A DNA stretch of 64,000 bases from Roseococcus sp. SDR (lineage in GTDB: Bacteria; Pseudomonadota; Alphaproteobacteria; Acetobacterales; Acetobacteraceae), in contig NZ_JAHRCU010000002.1 in NCBI RefSeq assembly GCF_019083995.1, forward strand, positions 310,001 through 374,000. The letters are read 5' to 3'. The notes below the pieces were generated by a model. That model was not told the DNA's origin. It did not search any database and saw only the letters and a list, made by a program, of their open reading frames with translations. Made by a program: the position numbers and the translations under genes. Shown in pieces: positions 1 through 7,407 of this stretch (the stretch's first letter is position 1; each line of letters starts with the position of its first letter).

Positions 1-163
1 CGACGGCCATGGTCAGCACGTAGCTGTCTTCGCCGGTCACCTCGATGTTGTAGGGCGGATAGGCGGGCGATTCCGCCTGGACGCGCGCGCCGTCCAACAG
101 GCGGGCGAAGCGGTCGAAACCGATGGCGGTGCGGAGAAGCGGGGAGAAATCAACGGCGTTCAT
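1..163 (-). CDS. Hsp20/alpha-crystallin small heat-shock protein (N-terminal part)
   Basis: The 54 visible codons read from ATG at 163 off the left edge. They begin MNAVDFSPLLRTAIGFDR and continue with YPPYNIE and GEDSY, the typical N-terminus of IbpA-type Hsp20 proteins of alphaproteobacteria. Such proteins are ATP-independent holdases that bind unfolding proteins and form large oligomers in the cytoplasm. A strong Shine-Dalgarno AGGAGG at 170-175 lies six bases before the start. The alpha-crystallin domain is outside the window. Family assignment is from recognisable N-terminal motifs and is fairly secure despite truncation. The leader looks like a thermosensor (separate entry). Confidence 0.85.
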   Translation of the reverse strand, partial: MNAVDFSPLLRTAIGFDRFARLLDGARVQAESPAYPPYNIEVTGEDSYVLTMAV

Positions 164-309
164 CAAGAACCTCCTGCGGTAGCAAGGTCCGGGTTGAGTG
201 TTCCGCCTTGCGCATCCCCAGAGCGGGCGATGCCTTGGCCGGATCCACGCCGAGGCCCTGACGGCGCCTCGACGACAACGATCTGGAATGCGGCGGCCAA
301 GCTTTCAAG
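164..309 (-). promoter_or_regulatory. Candidate RpoH-type promoter and ROSE-like RNA thermometer leader of hsp20
   Basis: On the minus strand CTTGAA (304-309) preceded by a C-rich run resembles an RpoH -35 element. CCAGAT at 281-286 is an imperfect -10 at 17-bp spacing. The transcript would have a leader of roughly 110 nt. Just before the gene, UUGCU (181-185) can pair with the Shine-Dalgarno AGGAGG (170-175) through A-U, G-C, a G-G mismatch, A-U and G-U. That arrangement is characteristic of ROSE thermometers upstream of alphaproteobacterial hsp20 genes, which melt at heat-shock temperature. The pairing is read from the sequence; heat regulation is inference. Confidence 0.5.
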
Positions 310-327
310 AGGGGGGAGGTCAACAAC

Positions 328-357
328 GAAAACCGCCCTGGCCGATGGCCAGGGCGG
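328..357 (-). terminator. Rho-independent terminator of rpmE
   Basis: A perfect 11-bp stem CCGCCCTGGCC / GGCCAGGGCGG (333-343 and 347-357) has a 3-nt loop. On the minus strand it is followed by GGTTTTCGTTG. It lies 28 bp beyond the rpmE stop codon. Confidence 0.8.
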
Positions 358-384
358 CTCCCGAAACCGCAAATGGCGCGGGCC

Positions 385-612
385 TCAGCCCTTGCGCATG
401 CCGATCCCGGCGAACTTCTTGTTGAACTTGGCGACCTGGCCGCCCGTATCCAGGATGCGCTGCACGCCCGTCCAGGCCGGATGGCTCTTCGGGTCGATGT
501 CGAGACGCAGCGTGTCGCCCGGCTTGCCGCCCGCGGTGCGGGTCTTGAAGGTGGTGCCGTCGGTCATGATGACGGTCATCTCGTGATAGGCGGGGTGCGT
601 GTCGGGCTTCAT
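385..612 (-). CDS. rpmE: 50S ribosomal protein L31
   Basis: This 75-residue protein has the L31 signature: [11 protein letters not shown] at the start, the TFKTRT segment, SHPAWTG and the C-terminal [11 protein letters not shown]31 sits at the central protuberance of the 50S subunit and bridges to the 30S head. There are no cysteines, so this is the zinc-independent C-minus form, as is common in alphaproteobacteria. The start ATG (610-612) was chosen because the family begins MK-H-P; the longer open frame upstream has no family match. It is monocistronic with a clear terminator just downstream. Confidence 0.95.
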   Translation of the reverse strand: MKPDTHPAYHEMTVIMTDGTTFKTRTAGGKPGDTLRLDIDPKSHPAWTGVQRILDTGGQVAKFNKKFAGIGMRKG

Positions 613-773
613 GTCGGGCTTTCCGGGATGCGGCAGGCGGCGATGGCTGCCCAGCCGTTGAAGGCCGGGGATTAGGGCATCCCGGCCGCGGACGCAAGCG
701 CGGCGCCCCCCTCCCCCATCGCGGCCAAAGCGCTTTAGCATCGCAAGGAGAAGCGGAAGGAGGGCGGGCTGCG

Positions 774-1358
774 ATGGAGTGGGTGATCCCGGCGGTGCTG
801 GTGGTCCTCCTGGGATGGGGCACACTGATCCGTGCGCGGCTGAAGCGCCTGCATACGGCGGCGGTCGAGGCATGGCCCCCCCTTGCCGCCGCGTTGCAGC
901 GCCGGCACGCGCTGGTCACGCCCCTCGTCAAGACGCTGGAACCGCTGCCGCGCAAGTCGCAGCGACCGCTGCAGAACCTGGTCAAGGCCCGCAAGGCTGC
1001 GCTGGTGGCGGACCTCTCGCCCCAGGCGGCCGGCGCCGCGGAACACGCGCTCGAGACTGCGATCATCGAAGCCCTGATCCATGGCGAGGCCTTTCCGGAC
1101 CAGGTGGACACCGCGCGCCTCGCACAGTTCGCCGATGCCTTCGAGCAGGCGGCCGAACGGATCAGCGCCGCCGCCGAGGCGTTCAACGAAGCCGCCTTCG
1201 CCTACAATTCGGCCTGTGTGGGCTCCCCGGTCACCCTCGTCGCCAAGCTATCGAACTACTGGCCGCTCGAGTATTTCGGCCTGGACCTGACCGAGCGCGG
1301 GCCAACGACGCAGAACGAGCGCGGGCAAGCGGCCGAGCCCGGCGCACCGATGGCTTAA
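774..1358 (+). CDS. LemA family protein
   Basis: The 194-residue protein has an N-terminal membrane anchor (about residues 3-19, [11 protein letters not shown]), then the LemA helical domain: [24 protein letters not shown] and the C-terminal [11 protein letters not shown], matching the usual F-P-A-EYF ending. LemA proteins are inner-membrane-anchored helical bundles facing the periplasm or cytoplasm with poorly understood roles, often near membrane or protease genes. Start ATG at 774 follows a strong Shine-Dalgarno AAGGAGGG (757-764). The next gene starts about 70 bp downstream on the same strand and is also membrane-associated, suggesting co-transcription. Confidence 0.85.
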   Translation: MEWVIPAVLVVLLGWGTLIRARLKRLHTAAVEAWPPLAAALQRRHALVTPLVKTLEPLPRKSQRPLQNLVKARKAALVADLSPQAAGAAEHALETAIIEALIHGEAFPDQVDTARLAQFADAFEQAAERISAAAEAFNEAAFAYNSACVGSPVTLVAKLSNYWPLEYFGLDLTERGPTTQNERGQAAEPGAPMA

Positions 1359-1429
1359 CGAAGCCCTCATCCGGTTGTGCGAAGCCCCGTGCGGGACCAC
1401 TCATCCCGCCGGAGCACGCCTTGTCCAGC

Positions 1430-2437
1430 ATGCCGACCCGCCACTCGGTGCAGGAATTGCACCAATTGATCACCATGCTCGAACGCAGTGGGATCGCCGA
1501 GCAGCGACCCGAGGCCCGGGCCCTGCTGCTGCGCTCGCGCGTCCTGCTGCGCGAGCGCCAGAGGGGGCCGCGCCGCATCGCGGGCAAGCTCGCCACGCTG
1601 GCAACCCTCGCCATGGACGCCGCCATGCTGGGCTTGGCCACTATGGCGGTGCTCCTCGCCAGCTCCGGCGAGGCCTCTCTCGCGCTGGGCGGGCTTGCCC
1701 TGCCGCCCGCGGCCTGGCTCGCATTGCGCCTGCGGCACCAGGGAGAAGCGCTGGCCGAGGGGGCGCGCTGGGTCGCCTACCATCTGGCCTGGCTCTACGA
1801 CTGGTTCGCGGAGACCCTGAGCCTGACCGCGATGGAGCGCCTGGAGGCCCGGATCGTGGCGCGCGAGGTGATGTCCGGCTGGCGTCGGCACCGGCGTAGC
1901 CTGCCACACCGGCCAGGGCTCGAGGATGTTGCCGCCTTCCTGGCGACGGCTCATGGCGCCCGGGCCGCCCAAGCCTTCCGGCAGGAGGCCGAGTCGCTGG
2001 GCCGCGCACCTTTGGGGCTGGCCCCGGACGGTGCCGCGCGGCGGCGGGCCGCCCGCCGTCTGGCCGAGCTGCGCTGGTCCGCCCTGATCGCGATCTTCGC
2101 CCGGCTCGCGCGCGACGGTGCCCTATGGCCCGACACCATGCCGGCGGAGCTGGCGCGCTTGGGCAAGGACTGGCCCGGCAGCGCGGGCCAGACGGCGGCG
2201 CCCCCCGCCAGCATCCCCACCCCCGCCCCGCCGGGTGAACCCGCCGATACGGCGGAGCGCGCGGCGCGGCGAGACGACCTGCGCGCCCTGATCCGCCGCA
2301 AGCGGCAGGACATCACCACGGCCTTCGGGTGGCACCTGAAGACCGAGGCGGAGATCAGTCAGCGCGATAATTTCCTCGCCCAGACGCGGGCCGAGATCGC
2401 CGAGCTGGAGCGCGAGCTGGCCCAACTGGGCGGTTGA
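1430..2437 (+). CDS. Membrane protein with C-terminal coiled coil, unknown function
   Basis: No family was recognised. The 335-residue product has two adjacent hydrophobic segments (about residues 50-73 and 78-97), a long Ala/Arg-rich helical middle, a Pro-rich linker (about 256-278, with APPASIPTPAPPGEP) and a C-terminal charged helix that should form a coiled coil (DNFLAQTRAEIAELEREL). ATG at 1430 is preferred; an in-frame TTG lies 9 bases upstream. It follows lemA on the same strand, where LemA proteins often have a membrane partner, so a joint envelope role is a guess. It converges with the dehydrogenase gene, 5 bp apart. Confidence 0.6.
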   Translation: MPTRHSVQELHQLITMLERSGIAEQRPEARALLLRSRVLLRERQRGPRRIAGKLATLATLAMDAAMLGLATMAVLLASSGEASLALGGLALPPAAWLALRLRHQGEALAEGARWVAYHLAWLYDWFAETLSLTAMERLEARIVAREVMSGWRRHRRSLPHRPGLEDVAAFLATAHGARAAQAFRQEAESLGRAPLGLAPDGAARRRAARRLAELRWSALIAIFARLARDGALWPDTMPAELARLGKDWPGSAGQTAAPPASIPTPAPPGEPADTAERAARRDDLRALIRRKRQDITTAFGWHLKTEAEISQRDNFLAQTRAEIAELERELAQLGG

Positions 2438-2442
2438 GCGCC

Positions 2443-3129
2443 TCAGAAGGGAATGGGCCGGCCATGATGATCGAAGAAGCCGCCATTGTCGGCCGGCGTC
2501 AGCGCGGCCACCACGTCCAGGAGCCGTCCCGCGGCCAGCACGGCCGGCTGCACCTCCAGCCCAGCCTTGGCGAAAGGGGCTGAGAGCGACGTGTCCACCG
2601 TGCCGGGGTGCAGCGCGACGCAGATGGCCTGCGGGCGGGTGCGCGCCAGTTCGATCGCGCAAGTGCGCGTGATCTGGTTCAGCGCCGCCTTCGCCGCGCG
2701 ATAGCTGGTCCAGCCGCCCAGGCGGTTGTCCGCGATGCTGCCCACCCGCGCCGAGAGCGTGGCGAAGACGGCGCGACCATCACGCGCCAGCAGGGGCAGG
2801 AAATGTTTCATCAGCAGAGCGGGACCCGTGGCGTTGAGGGCGAAGCTCCGCGCCATGTGAGCCGGGTCGAGCTGGCGAAAGCTTTTTTCCGGCTGGAAGT
2901 GCCCGTCGTGCAGGAAGCCCGTCGCGTCCAGGACGAGGCGCAGGCCCGGCCCGGTCTCGGCCGCCGCGCGGGCGATGCTGGCCTCGTCCAGCAGGTCGAG
3001 GGCGGGCGTGGTCCGCCGCCCGAGGCGCCGCACCGGCTGGCCGCGCCGCTCCAGTTCGTCGGCCAGCGCTGCGCCGATGCCGCCACTGGCGCCGATGACG
3101 ATCGCGGAGGTGGAAGGTTCCTTTTGCAT
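2443..3129 (-). CDS. SDR family oxidoreductase (CsgA/C-factor-like)
   Basis: A 228-residue short-chain dehydrogenase with a Rossmann fold. The nucleotide-binding loop is GASGGIG near residue 13. The catalytic triad is visible as Ser in TLSARVGSI, then Tyr and Lys in SYRAAKAALN (YxxxK), and the post-catalytic HPGTVDT motif is present. The sequence is closest in feel to the C-factor/CsgA-like subgroup, which ends with a FFDHHG-type C-terminus. The substrate cannot be read. Start ATG at 3127-3129 is the first Met ahead of the Rossmann strand. It is divergent from the MpaB-type gene with a 76-bp shared promoter region. Confidence 0.88.
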   Translation of the reverse strand: MQKEPSTSAIVIGASGGIGAALADELERRGQPVRRLGRRTTPALDLLDEASIARAAAETGPGLRLVLDATGFLHDGHFQPEKSFRQLDPAHMARSFALNATGPALLMKHFLPLLARDGRAVFATLSARVGSIADNRLGGWTSYRAAKAALNQITRTCAIELARTRPQAICVALHPGTVDTSLSAPFAKAGLEVQPAVLAAGRLLDVVAALTPADNGGFFDHHGRPIPF

Positions 3130-3205
3130 GTCGCTGGAATGGGGGCGCCGCCGCCAGCCCGCAAGCGGCCCTCCCCATCGCGGAGCGGTGCCCCATATCG
3201 CAGCC

Positions 3206-4054
3206 ATGGCCCGTGCGACGCCCCATCCCGCCCAACCGATCAAGGACGCCATCGCCGCCCGGGTGGTGGCGCTGTTCAATGATCGCGCGCGGGGGGAGGC
3301 GCCGGTGCCGCGCCGGCCCGATGGTCTGTTCGGCCCGCGCTCGGTCGCATGGCGTGTGCACGGCGACGTCACCTCGATGATGGTGGGCGGGATCTCCTCC
3401 CTGCTGCTGCAGATGCTGCATCCGGCGGTGCTGGCCGGCGTCTGGGACCATTCCAGCTTCCGCACCGATCTCCATGGCCGGCTACGCCGCACCGCGCGCT
3501 TCATCGCACTGACCACCTATGGCGGGCAGGAGGAGGCGCTCTCCGCGATCAGGCGCGTGCGGGCCATCCATGAACGGGTGGGCGGCACGCTGCCCGATGG
3601 CACGCCCTACCGCGCGAATGACCCCATGCTGCTGGCCTGGGTGCATGTGACGGAGGCGACGAGCTTCCTCGCGGCCTGGCGGCGCTATGGCGAGCCAGGC
3701 ATGGGCCGTGCGGACCGGGACCGCTACTTCGCCGAGATGGCGGAAATCGGCGAACGTCTTGGCGCCGATCCGGTTCCGCGCGACGCCGCCGCGGCGGCAC
3801 GGCTGATCACCGAGGGTCGTGGCGCCCTGCGCAGTGACGCCCGCACGCGGGAGGTGCGTCGCTTCCTGCTGCAGCCGGCCAGCCGCGCGCCGCTGACCGC
3901 GCCCCTGCAGGCCTTGGGCAACCAGGCGGCAATCGACCTGTTGCCCGACTGGGCCAGGCACATGCATGGGCTGGCCAATCCAGCGCTCGGCCGCCCGCTC
4001 CTGCGCGCCGGCACGCGCGGCCTGGCCGAGACCCTGCGCTGGGCCTTTCGCTAG
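3206..4054 (+). CDS. Oxygenase MpaB family protein (DUF2236)
   Basis: The 282-residue product matches the DUF2236/MpaB family. It has the early GPRSVAWRVHGD segment, the LLQMLHPAV-AGVWDHSSF block with the conserved His, TYGGQEEA, and the late LPDWARHMHG segment. MpaB-type proteins are haem- or metal-dependent oxygenase-like enzymes, one of which does oxidative cleavage in mycophenolic acid synthesis; bacterial members mostly lack assigned substrates. Length fits the family. ATG at 3206 gives the family N-terminus. A hairpin (4063-4088) follows the gene. Confidence 0.82.
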   Translation: MARATPHPAQPIKDAIAARVVALFNDRARGEAPVPRRPDGLFGPRSVAWRVHGDVTSMMVGGISSLLLQMLHPAVLAGVWDHSSFRTDLHGRLRRTARFIALTTYGGQEEALSAIRRVRAIHERVGGTLPDGTPYRANDPMLLAWVHVTEATSFLAAWRRYGEPGMGRADRDRYFAEMAEIGERLGADPVPRDAAAAARLITEGRGALRSDARTREVRRFLLQPASRAPLTAPLQALGNQAAIDLLPDWARHMHGLANPALGRPLLRAGTRGLAETLRWAFR

Positions 4055-4062
4055 AGTCTGAT

Positions 4063-4088
4063 CGCCTTTGGTGGCATCGCCAAAGGCG
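4063..4088 (+). terminator. Hairpin downstream of the MpaB-type gene
   Basis: A 9-bp perfect stem CGCCTTTGG / CCAAAGGCG (4063-4071 and 4080-4088) with an 8-nt loop starts 8 bp after the stop codon. There is no U-tract, so termination is only likely. The rest of 4089-4284 holds no convincing gene. Confidence 0.5.
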
Positions 4089-4284
4089 TGAACCAGCCTC
4101 TCAGCGAGGTCTGAAGCGTGATCAAATCCTGGCGGAGAGGATGGGTCAGCGCTTCGCCCTTCCCGCCCTGACGCAACATGCTGCGGGCTCCGCCCGGCTC
4201 ATCCGCAGGTGGGTGGGGCGCGCTTTTCCGGTCAGCGTCTCGCGCGGGCCAGTCGGCCTCACATCGCCACATGAGGAGAAGGTC

Positions 4285-4336
4285 GGATGGTGGGCGCGAC
4301 AGGGATTGAACCTGTGGCCCCTGCCGTGTGAAGGCA
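4285..4336. repeat. attL: left 52-bp direct repeat
   Basis: This is identical over 52 bp to 9727-9778. Identity stops at 4284 (C versus T) and at 4337 (A versus G). The repeat spans from the CCA end through the anticodon loop of tRNA-Val, so strand exchange probably occurs in the anticodon-loop region. Confidence 0.92.
4288..4336 (-). pseudogene. tRNA-Val(CAC) 3' fragment left by integration
   Basis: These 49 bases correspond to the anticodon arm, variable loop, T arm and CCA end of the intact tRNA-Val at 9730-9804. The 5' acceptor strand and D arm are missing, so this cannot be a functional tRNA. It marks the original downstream junction of the tRNA gene before insertion. Confidence 0.88.
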
Positions 4337-4461
4337 AGGCCCCTGCTTTGCGCGGCTTCGATACGACTATTCGTCTTCGGAAATTATGATCCGAATCAAT
4401 CGCCTTTGCCATGACGCGATTATCTGTCTATCGCTTTCTGTTGCGTCGGCATGCCGATAGC

Positions 4462-4495
4462 TGTTACCCCGCTGTTACCCCGGCGGTGTTACCCC
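4462..4495 (+). repeat. Three arm-type direct repeats TGTTACCCC (left end)
   Basis: Three exact copies of TGTTACCCC lie at 4462-4470, 4473-4481 and 4487-4495, between attL and the integrase start. Two more are found near the right end (9663-9671 and 9674-9682) in the same orientation. Short repeats flanking the crossover site are typical arm sites bound by the integrase N-terminal domain. The repeats are directly visible; integrase binding is inference. Confidence 0.7.
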
Positions 4496-4523
4496 GCACG
4501 GGGGAGCATCTGCGGGGGCGATC

Positions 4524-5840
4524 ATGGCGGCAGCGGTGGGGAAGATTGGACTGCGGGAGGTGCGGGCGCTGGCGCCTCACTCGGAATTGTTCGACGGGCC
4601 GGGCGGACTGCCGGGGTTTGGTGTCCGGCGGCGCTCGGGGCCGGGCGTGAGCTACTTCGTCATGTTCAGAACGGCCGAAGCCCGGCAGCGGCGTTTCACC
4701 ATCGGAACCCACGGCGCCCCCTGGACGCCTGAGACGGCCCGGGCGAAGGCGCGGACGATCTTGGCCGAGGCTGCCGGCGGTGCTGACCCTGCCGCCGCCA
4801 AGCGCGAGGCGCGCGAGGCCCCGACCATCAAGGAACTGTGCGAGTCCTACATGCGTGCCGCAAAGGCAGGGCGGCTGCCCACGCGGCGAGGCGGCACCAA
4901 GAAGGCCAGCACGCTTGCGACAGACCAGAGCCGGATTGATGCCCACATCCTGCCCCTGCTGGGTCACAGGAAGGCGCGGAGCGTCACCACGTCCGATCTT
5001 GAATCGTTCATGTATGCGGTGGCGGACGGCAAGACGCATCGGCGCGAAAAGTTGGAGAAGGCGCACGCCTTCCGGAATGTGCGCGGCGGCATGGGCACAG
5101 CGAGCCGCACCATCGGCCTGTTGGGCGCCGTTTTCGCCTATGGCGTGAAGGTGGGCATCTGCCCCGACAATCCCGCCCGTGGCGTGCTGCGCCCGGCCGA
5201 TGGCAAGCGGAAGCGGCGCCTTTCAGATGATGAGTATCGCCGGCTGCATGATGGGCTGGTGGCTGCTTCGGAGGCGGGCATGTGGCCGCATGCCGTCGCT
5301 GCCGCGCGCTTCCTGGCCCTGACCGGCTGGCGCAGCGGCGAGGCAATCAACCTACGCTGGCGCGACCTCCACCTTGAGTGGCGCACTGCGCTCCTCCCTG
5401 ACACCAAGACGGGGTTCAGCATGCGCCCGCTCTCGCGGCGGGCATGTGAGGTGCTTGCTGCCCAGAAGGCTGCCACAGGCGGCGAGCCGGAGGCGCTGGT
5501 GTTCCCGCCGTCGCGCGGTGAAACGACGATGACCGGCTTCAAGAAATTCATGGCACGCATTGTCAAGCTTGGAGGGCTACCGCCCGACGTGACGGCGCAT
5601 GTGCTGCGTCACAGCTTCGCCAGTGTGGCGGGGAGCGACCTCAAGATGGGCGAACTGACAGTGGGCGCCATGATCGGTCACCAGACCCGAGGCGGCGGCG
5701 TGACGCCGGACTACATCCATCACGCGGACGATGTGCTGCTGGCGGCTGCGGATAAGGTCGCGGACGAAACCGCGCGCCGAATGGACCCGGCCGCGAATTC
5801 GGGGGCCGAGATCATCCAGCTTCACGCGGCGGGCGCCTGA
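4524..5840 (+). CDS. Tyrosine-type site-specific recombinase/integrase
   Basis: The 438-residue protein has a DUF4102-like N-terminal arm-binding region (SYFVMFRTAEARQRRFTIG, about residues 40-60), a SAM-like core-binding domain (about 95-215) and a catalytic domain. Catalytic residues are all present: Arg270 in TGWRSGEA, Lys295 in DTKTG, His359 and Arg362 in HVLRHSF, His386 in GHQT, and nucleophile Tyr397 in TPDYIHH. It should integrate and, with an accessory factor, excise the element at tRNA-Val. ATG at 4524 follows a GGGGGCG stretch. It lies next to attL with three arm-type repeats in its leader, so its expression may be affected by its own binding. Confidence 0.93.
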   Translation: MAAAVGKIGLREVRALAPHSELFDGPGGLPGFGVRRRSGPGVSYFVMFRTAEARQRRFTIGTHGAPWTPETARAKARTILAEAAGGADPAAAKREAREAPTIKELCESYMRAAKAGRLPTRRGGTKKASTLATDQSRIDAHILPLLGHRKARSVTTSDLESFMYAVADGKTHRREKLEKAHAFRNVRGGMGTASRTIGLLGAVFAYGVKVGICPDNPARGVLRPADGKRKRRLSDDEYRRLHDGLVAASEAGMWPHAVAAARFLALTGWRSGEAINLRWRDLHLEWRTALLPDTKTGFSMRPLSRRACEVLAAQKAATGGEPEALVFPPSRGETTMTGFKKFMARIVKLGGLPPDVTAHVLRHSFASVAGSDLKMGELTVGAMIGHQTRGGGVTPDYIHHADDVLLAAADKVADETARRMDPAANSGAEIIQLHAAGA

Positions 5841-6012
5841 GGGCGCATCGCAAGAATACGTGGGCAATATCGCAATGGATTGCGATTCTTTGTTCGGACT
5901 AATCGGGCAAAATCGCAATCGAACGGTGCAAGGCAAAGTAATCAGAAAAAATCGGTAGATTGGCCGCGCAAATATCGCCACACCGGAGGGGCAATAGCGC
6001 GGAGATCGCACC
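5841..6012 (+). promoter_or_regulatory. AT-richer control region with ATCGCAAT repeats and palindrome
   Basis: This gap is conspicuously less GC-rich than its surroundings. It contains a perfect palindrome ATCGCAAT-GG-ATTGCGAT (5869-5886), another direct ATCGCAAT at 5912-5919 and a 7-base version ATCGCAA at 5847-5853. It sits immediately before the HTH gene and after the integrase. It is probably an operator and/or excisionase-binding region. An iteron-like origin is possible but less likely with so few copies. Confidence 0.55.
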
Positions 6013-6255
6013 ATGACCTTGCACCCCGACACCCTGTTGATCCGGAAGGCGGCGGCGGAGGCCCTGACTGCCGCCGGCTTCCTGATCAAGCCCGCGACGC
6101 TGGCGACGAAGGCCACGCGCGGGGGTGGCCCGCCGTTCCGCACCTTCAATGGGCGGGCGCTTTATCGCTGGTCCGATCTGCTGGAATGGGCCGAGCGGAC
6201 CGCATCGGCGCGCTGCGCCAGCACGGCCGAGCGCGACGCGCGCCGGGCCGCGTAA
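6013..6255 (+). CDS. AlpA/excisionase-like helix-turn-helix protein
   Basis: This 80-residue protein resembles the small winged-helix DNA-binding proteins found beside integrases in alphaproteobacterial elements. It has an N-terminal helix (LLIRKAAAEALTAAGFLI), then PATLATKATRGGGPPF, an R-FNGRALYRW wing and the DLLEWAE helix. In such elements it acts as excisionase (recombination directionality factor) and/or transcriptional switch. An operator-like palindrome lies upstream, consistent with autoregulation. Its stop overlaps the next start (TAATG), implying translational coupling. Family is fairly clear; the exact role is inferred from context. Confidence 0.75.
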   Translation: MTLHPDTLLIRKAAAEALTAAGFLIKPATLATKATRGGGPPFRTFNGRALYRWSDLLEWAERTASARCASTAERDARRAA

Positions 6256-6470
6256 TGGCGATCCTGTCCGGTTACGGCGTCGCGGCCGAGATCGGTGAGG
6301 CGGACACGCGCGAGGCGATCCGCCGCGCGCGTGAGACTGGCGAGCCGGCGCATATCGTCGCCCTGCTGCTGGAAGCGCGGACGAAGGGCGCCGATTACGA
6401 AGATGGCGTGCATCGCGCCCTCGCCATCGCGGCGATGGGCCTGCCGGCCGAGAGTGATGCTCCGGCCTGA
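6255..6470 (+). CDS. Small element protein of unknown function
   Basis: A 71-residue product whose ATG overlaps the stop of the HTH gene (TAATG at 6253-6257), so translation is coupled. It is Ala/Glu-rich and predicted helical (EADTREAIRRARETGEPAHIVALLLEARTKG), with no signal peptide or recognisable domain. Codon bias fits a real gene. A strong hairpin (6492-6520) follows 21 bp downstream, ending this short transcription unit or separating it from the HUH gene. No function is assignable. Confidence 0.6.
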   Translation: MAILSGYGVAAEIGEADTREAIRRARETGEPAHIVALLLEARTKGADYEDGVHRALAIAAMGLPAESDAPA

Positions 6471-6491
6471 CTTCAAGCGTGCCAGTGGGGG

Positions 6492-6520
6492 CCGGCTCGG
6501 GGGAGGGAACCCCGAGCCGG
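6492..6520 (+). terminator. Strong hairpin between the small gene and the HUH gene
   Basis: Perfect 11-bp stem CCGGCTCGGGG / CCCCGAGCCGG (6492-6502 and 6510-6520) with a 7-nt loop and no T-tract. It may be a terminator or attenuator. Because it precedes an HUH endonuclease gene, a nicking origin is an alternative. A further palindrome GTCTAGAC lies at 6573-6580. Confidence 0.5.
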
Positions 6521-6596
6521 TGAAGTCACATGCCCATTTCCGGAGAAGGTTGCAGTCTATCGCGCCCGATTCGTCTAGACAAGCAGTATCGCGGGG

Positions 6597-7407
6597 ATGC
6601 CCCGTGATGGCGGCCCGCCTGCGGGTGACTACCCTGGCGGAGCAAACTTCGGTGAAGGAACCGGCGCGCGGTCCGTCAGTTACCGCGAAGTTTCGACGCG
6701 CAGCGCATCGCGCGGAAAGCCCCGGAAATCTGCGGGAAATGGCGCCCTCCGGGATGCTTCTGCGAGTGTCGCCTATAAGGTGGGTCATCTCATCGCCGCT
6801 GGTGAGCGTGTCATCGCGGAAGCGATGGCACGCGGTGAGGGCGTCGTTCGGCTGGGCATCTCGCCGCGCGCTGCGGGCGGGAGCATCGGGCGTGACCATC
6901 CGGGGGACTGGTCCGGGCGGCGGATTGAGGCTGAGGCGCGGGCGGTTGGTGCGCTTCGGCGTCGGCTTCTTCGAGCGGTGGCGGACTGGCAGCGGCGGCG
7001 CGGGCGTAGCCTGCGCGGGTGGTGCTGCGCTGAATATGAGCCGCGCCGGGGCGTGCATCTGCATCTGGCGCTGGTCGTGCCGCGCTCGGAGGGCTGGGAC
7101 CTCTGGCGCTTCGTCCGAGCCTTTCTCGCCAAGGAGTATCGGGGCGATGCGGCGGCGAAGCTGCCGGGCGGCTTGCTCTGGATGGCTGATAGACCGGAGC
7201 CGGGGCGCTGGCGCGAGATCGTGTCAACGAACGTGGTGCAGTTGCGCGGATGGCTCGCCTACTGCGCGAAAACATCAGTCCCGGCCGGCCGCGTCGCGGC
7301 TGGCGTCGAAGGGCGAGGCCGTCACCTGGTGGTGGATGGCGACGGGCGACGCCGGCCGCTTTCCGTTGGTCGGCTGCGGATTTTCTCAGGCAATGGAGGC
7401 GATATAG
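6597..7407 (+). CDS. HUH endonuclease (Rep/relaxase-like), 3' end in doubt
   Basis: The open frame from ATG 6597 encodes an Arg-rich protein with the metal-binding HUH motif at residues 154-156 (GVHLHLALVVP) preceded by CCAEYEPR. A YxxK motif follows at Tyr222 (RGWLAYCAKTS), the usual order of HUH motif 2 and catalytic-tyrosine motif 3 in rolling-circle Rep proteins and relaxases. Such enzymes nick one DNA strand and stay covalently attached to it. The frame has no stop at the expected place: it stays open to 8402 through two other genes. The +1 frame, with better third-position GC, stops at 7405-7407, directly abutting the next ATG. A frameshift near 7265-7300 (mutation, base error or programmed) is suspected. 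The catalytic core lies before it. Confidence 0.6.

Noticed and set aside
320-1186. 288-codon minus-strand frame over rpmE and lemA
   Set aside because: Shadow frame with Ser/Arg/Ala-rich composition; both real genes are recognised in other frames.
779-1429. N-terminal extension of the membrane/coiled-coil gene back to 779
   Set aside because: It overlaps lemA in another frame and is Arg/Gly/Pro-rich low-complexity; the real start is at 1430 (or TTG 1421).
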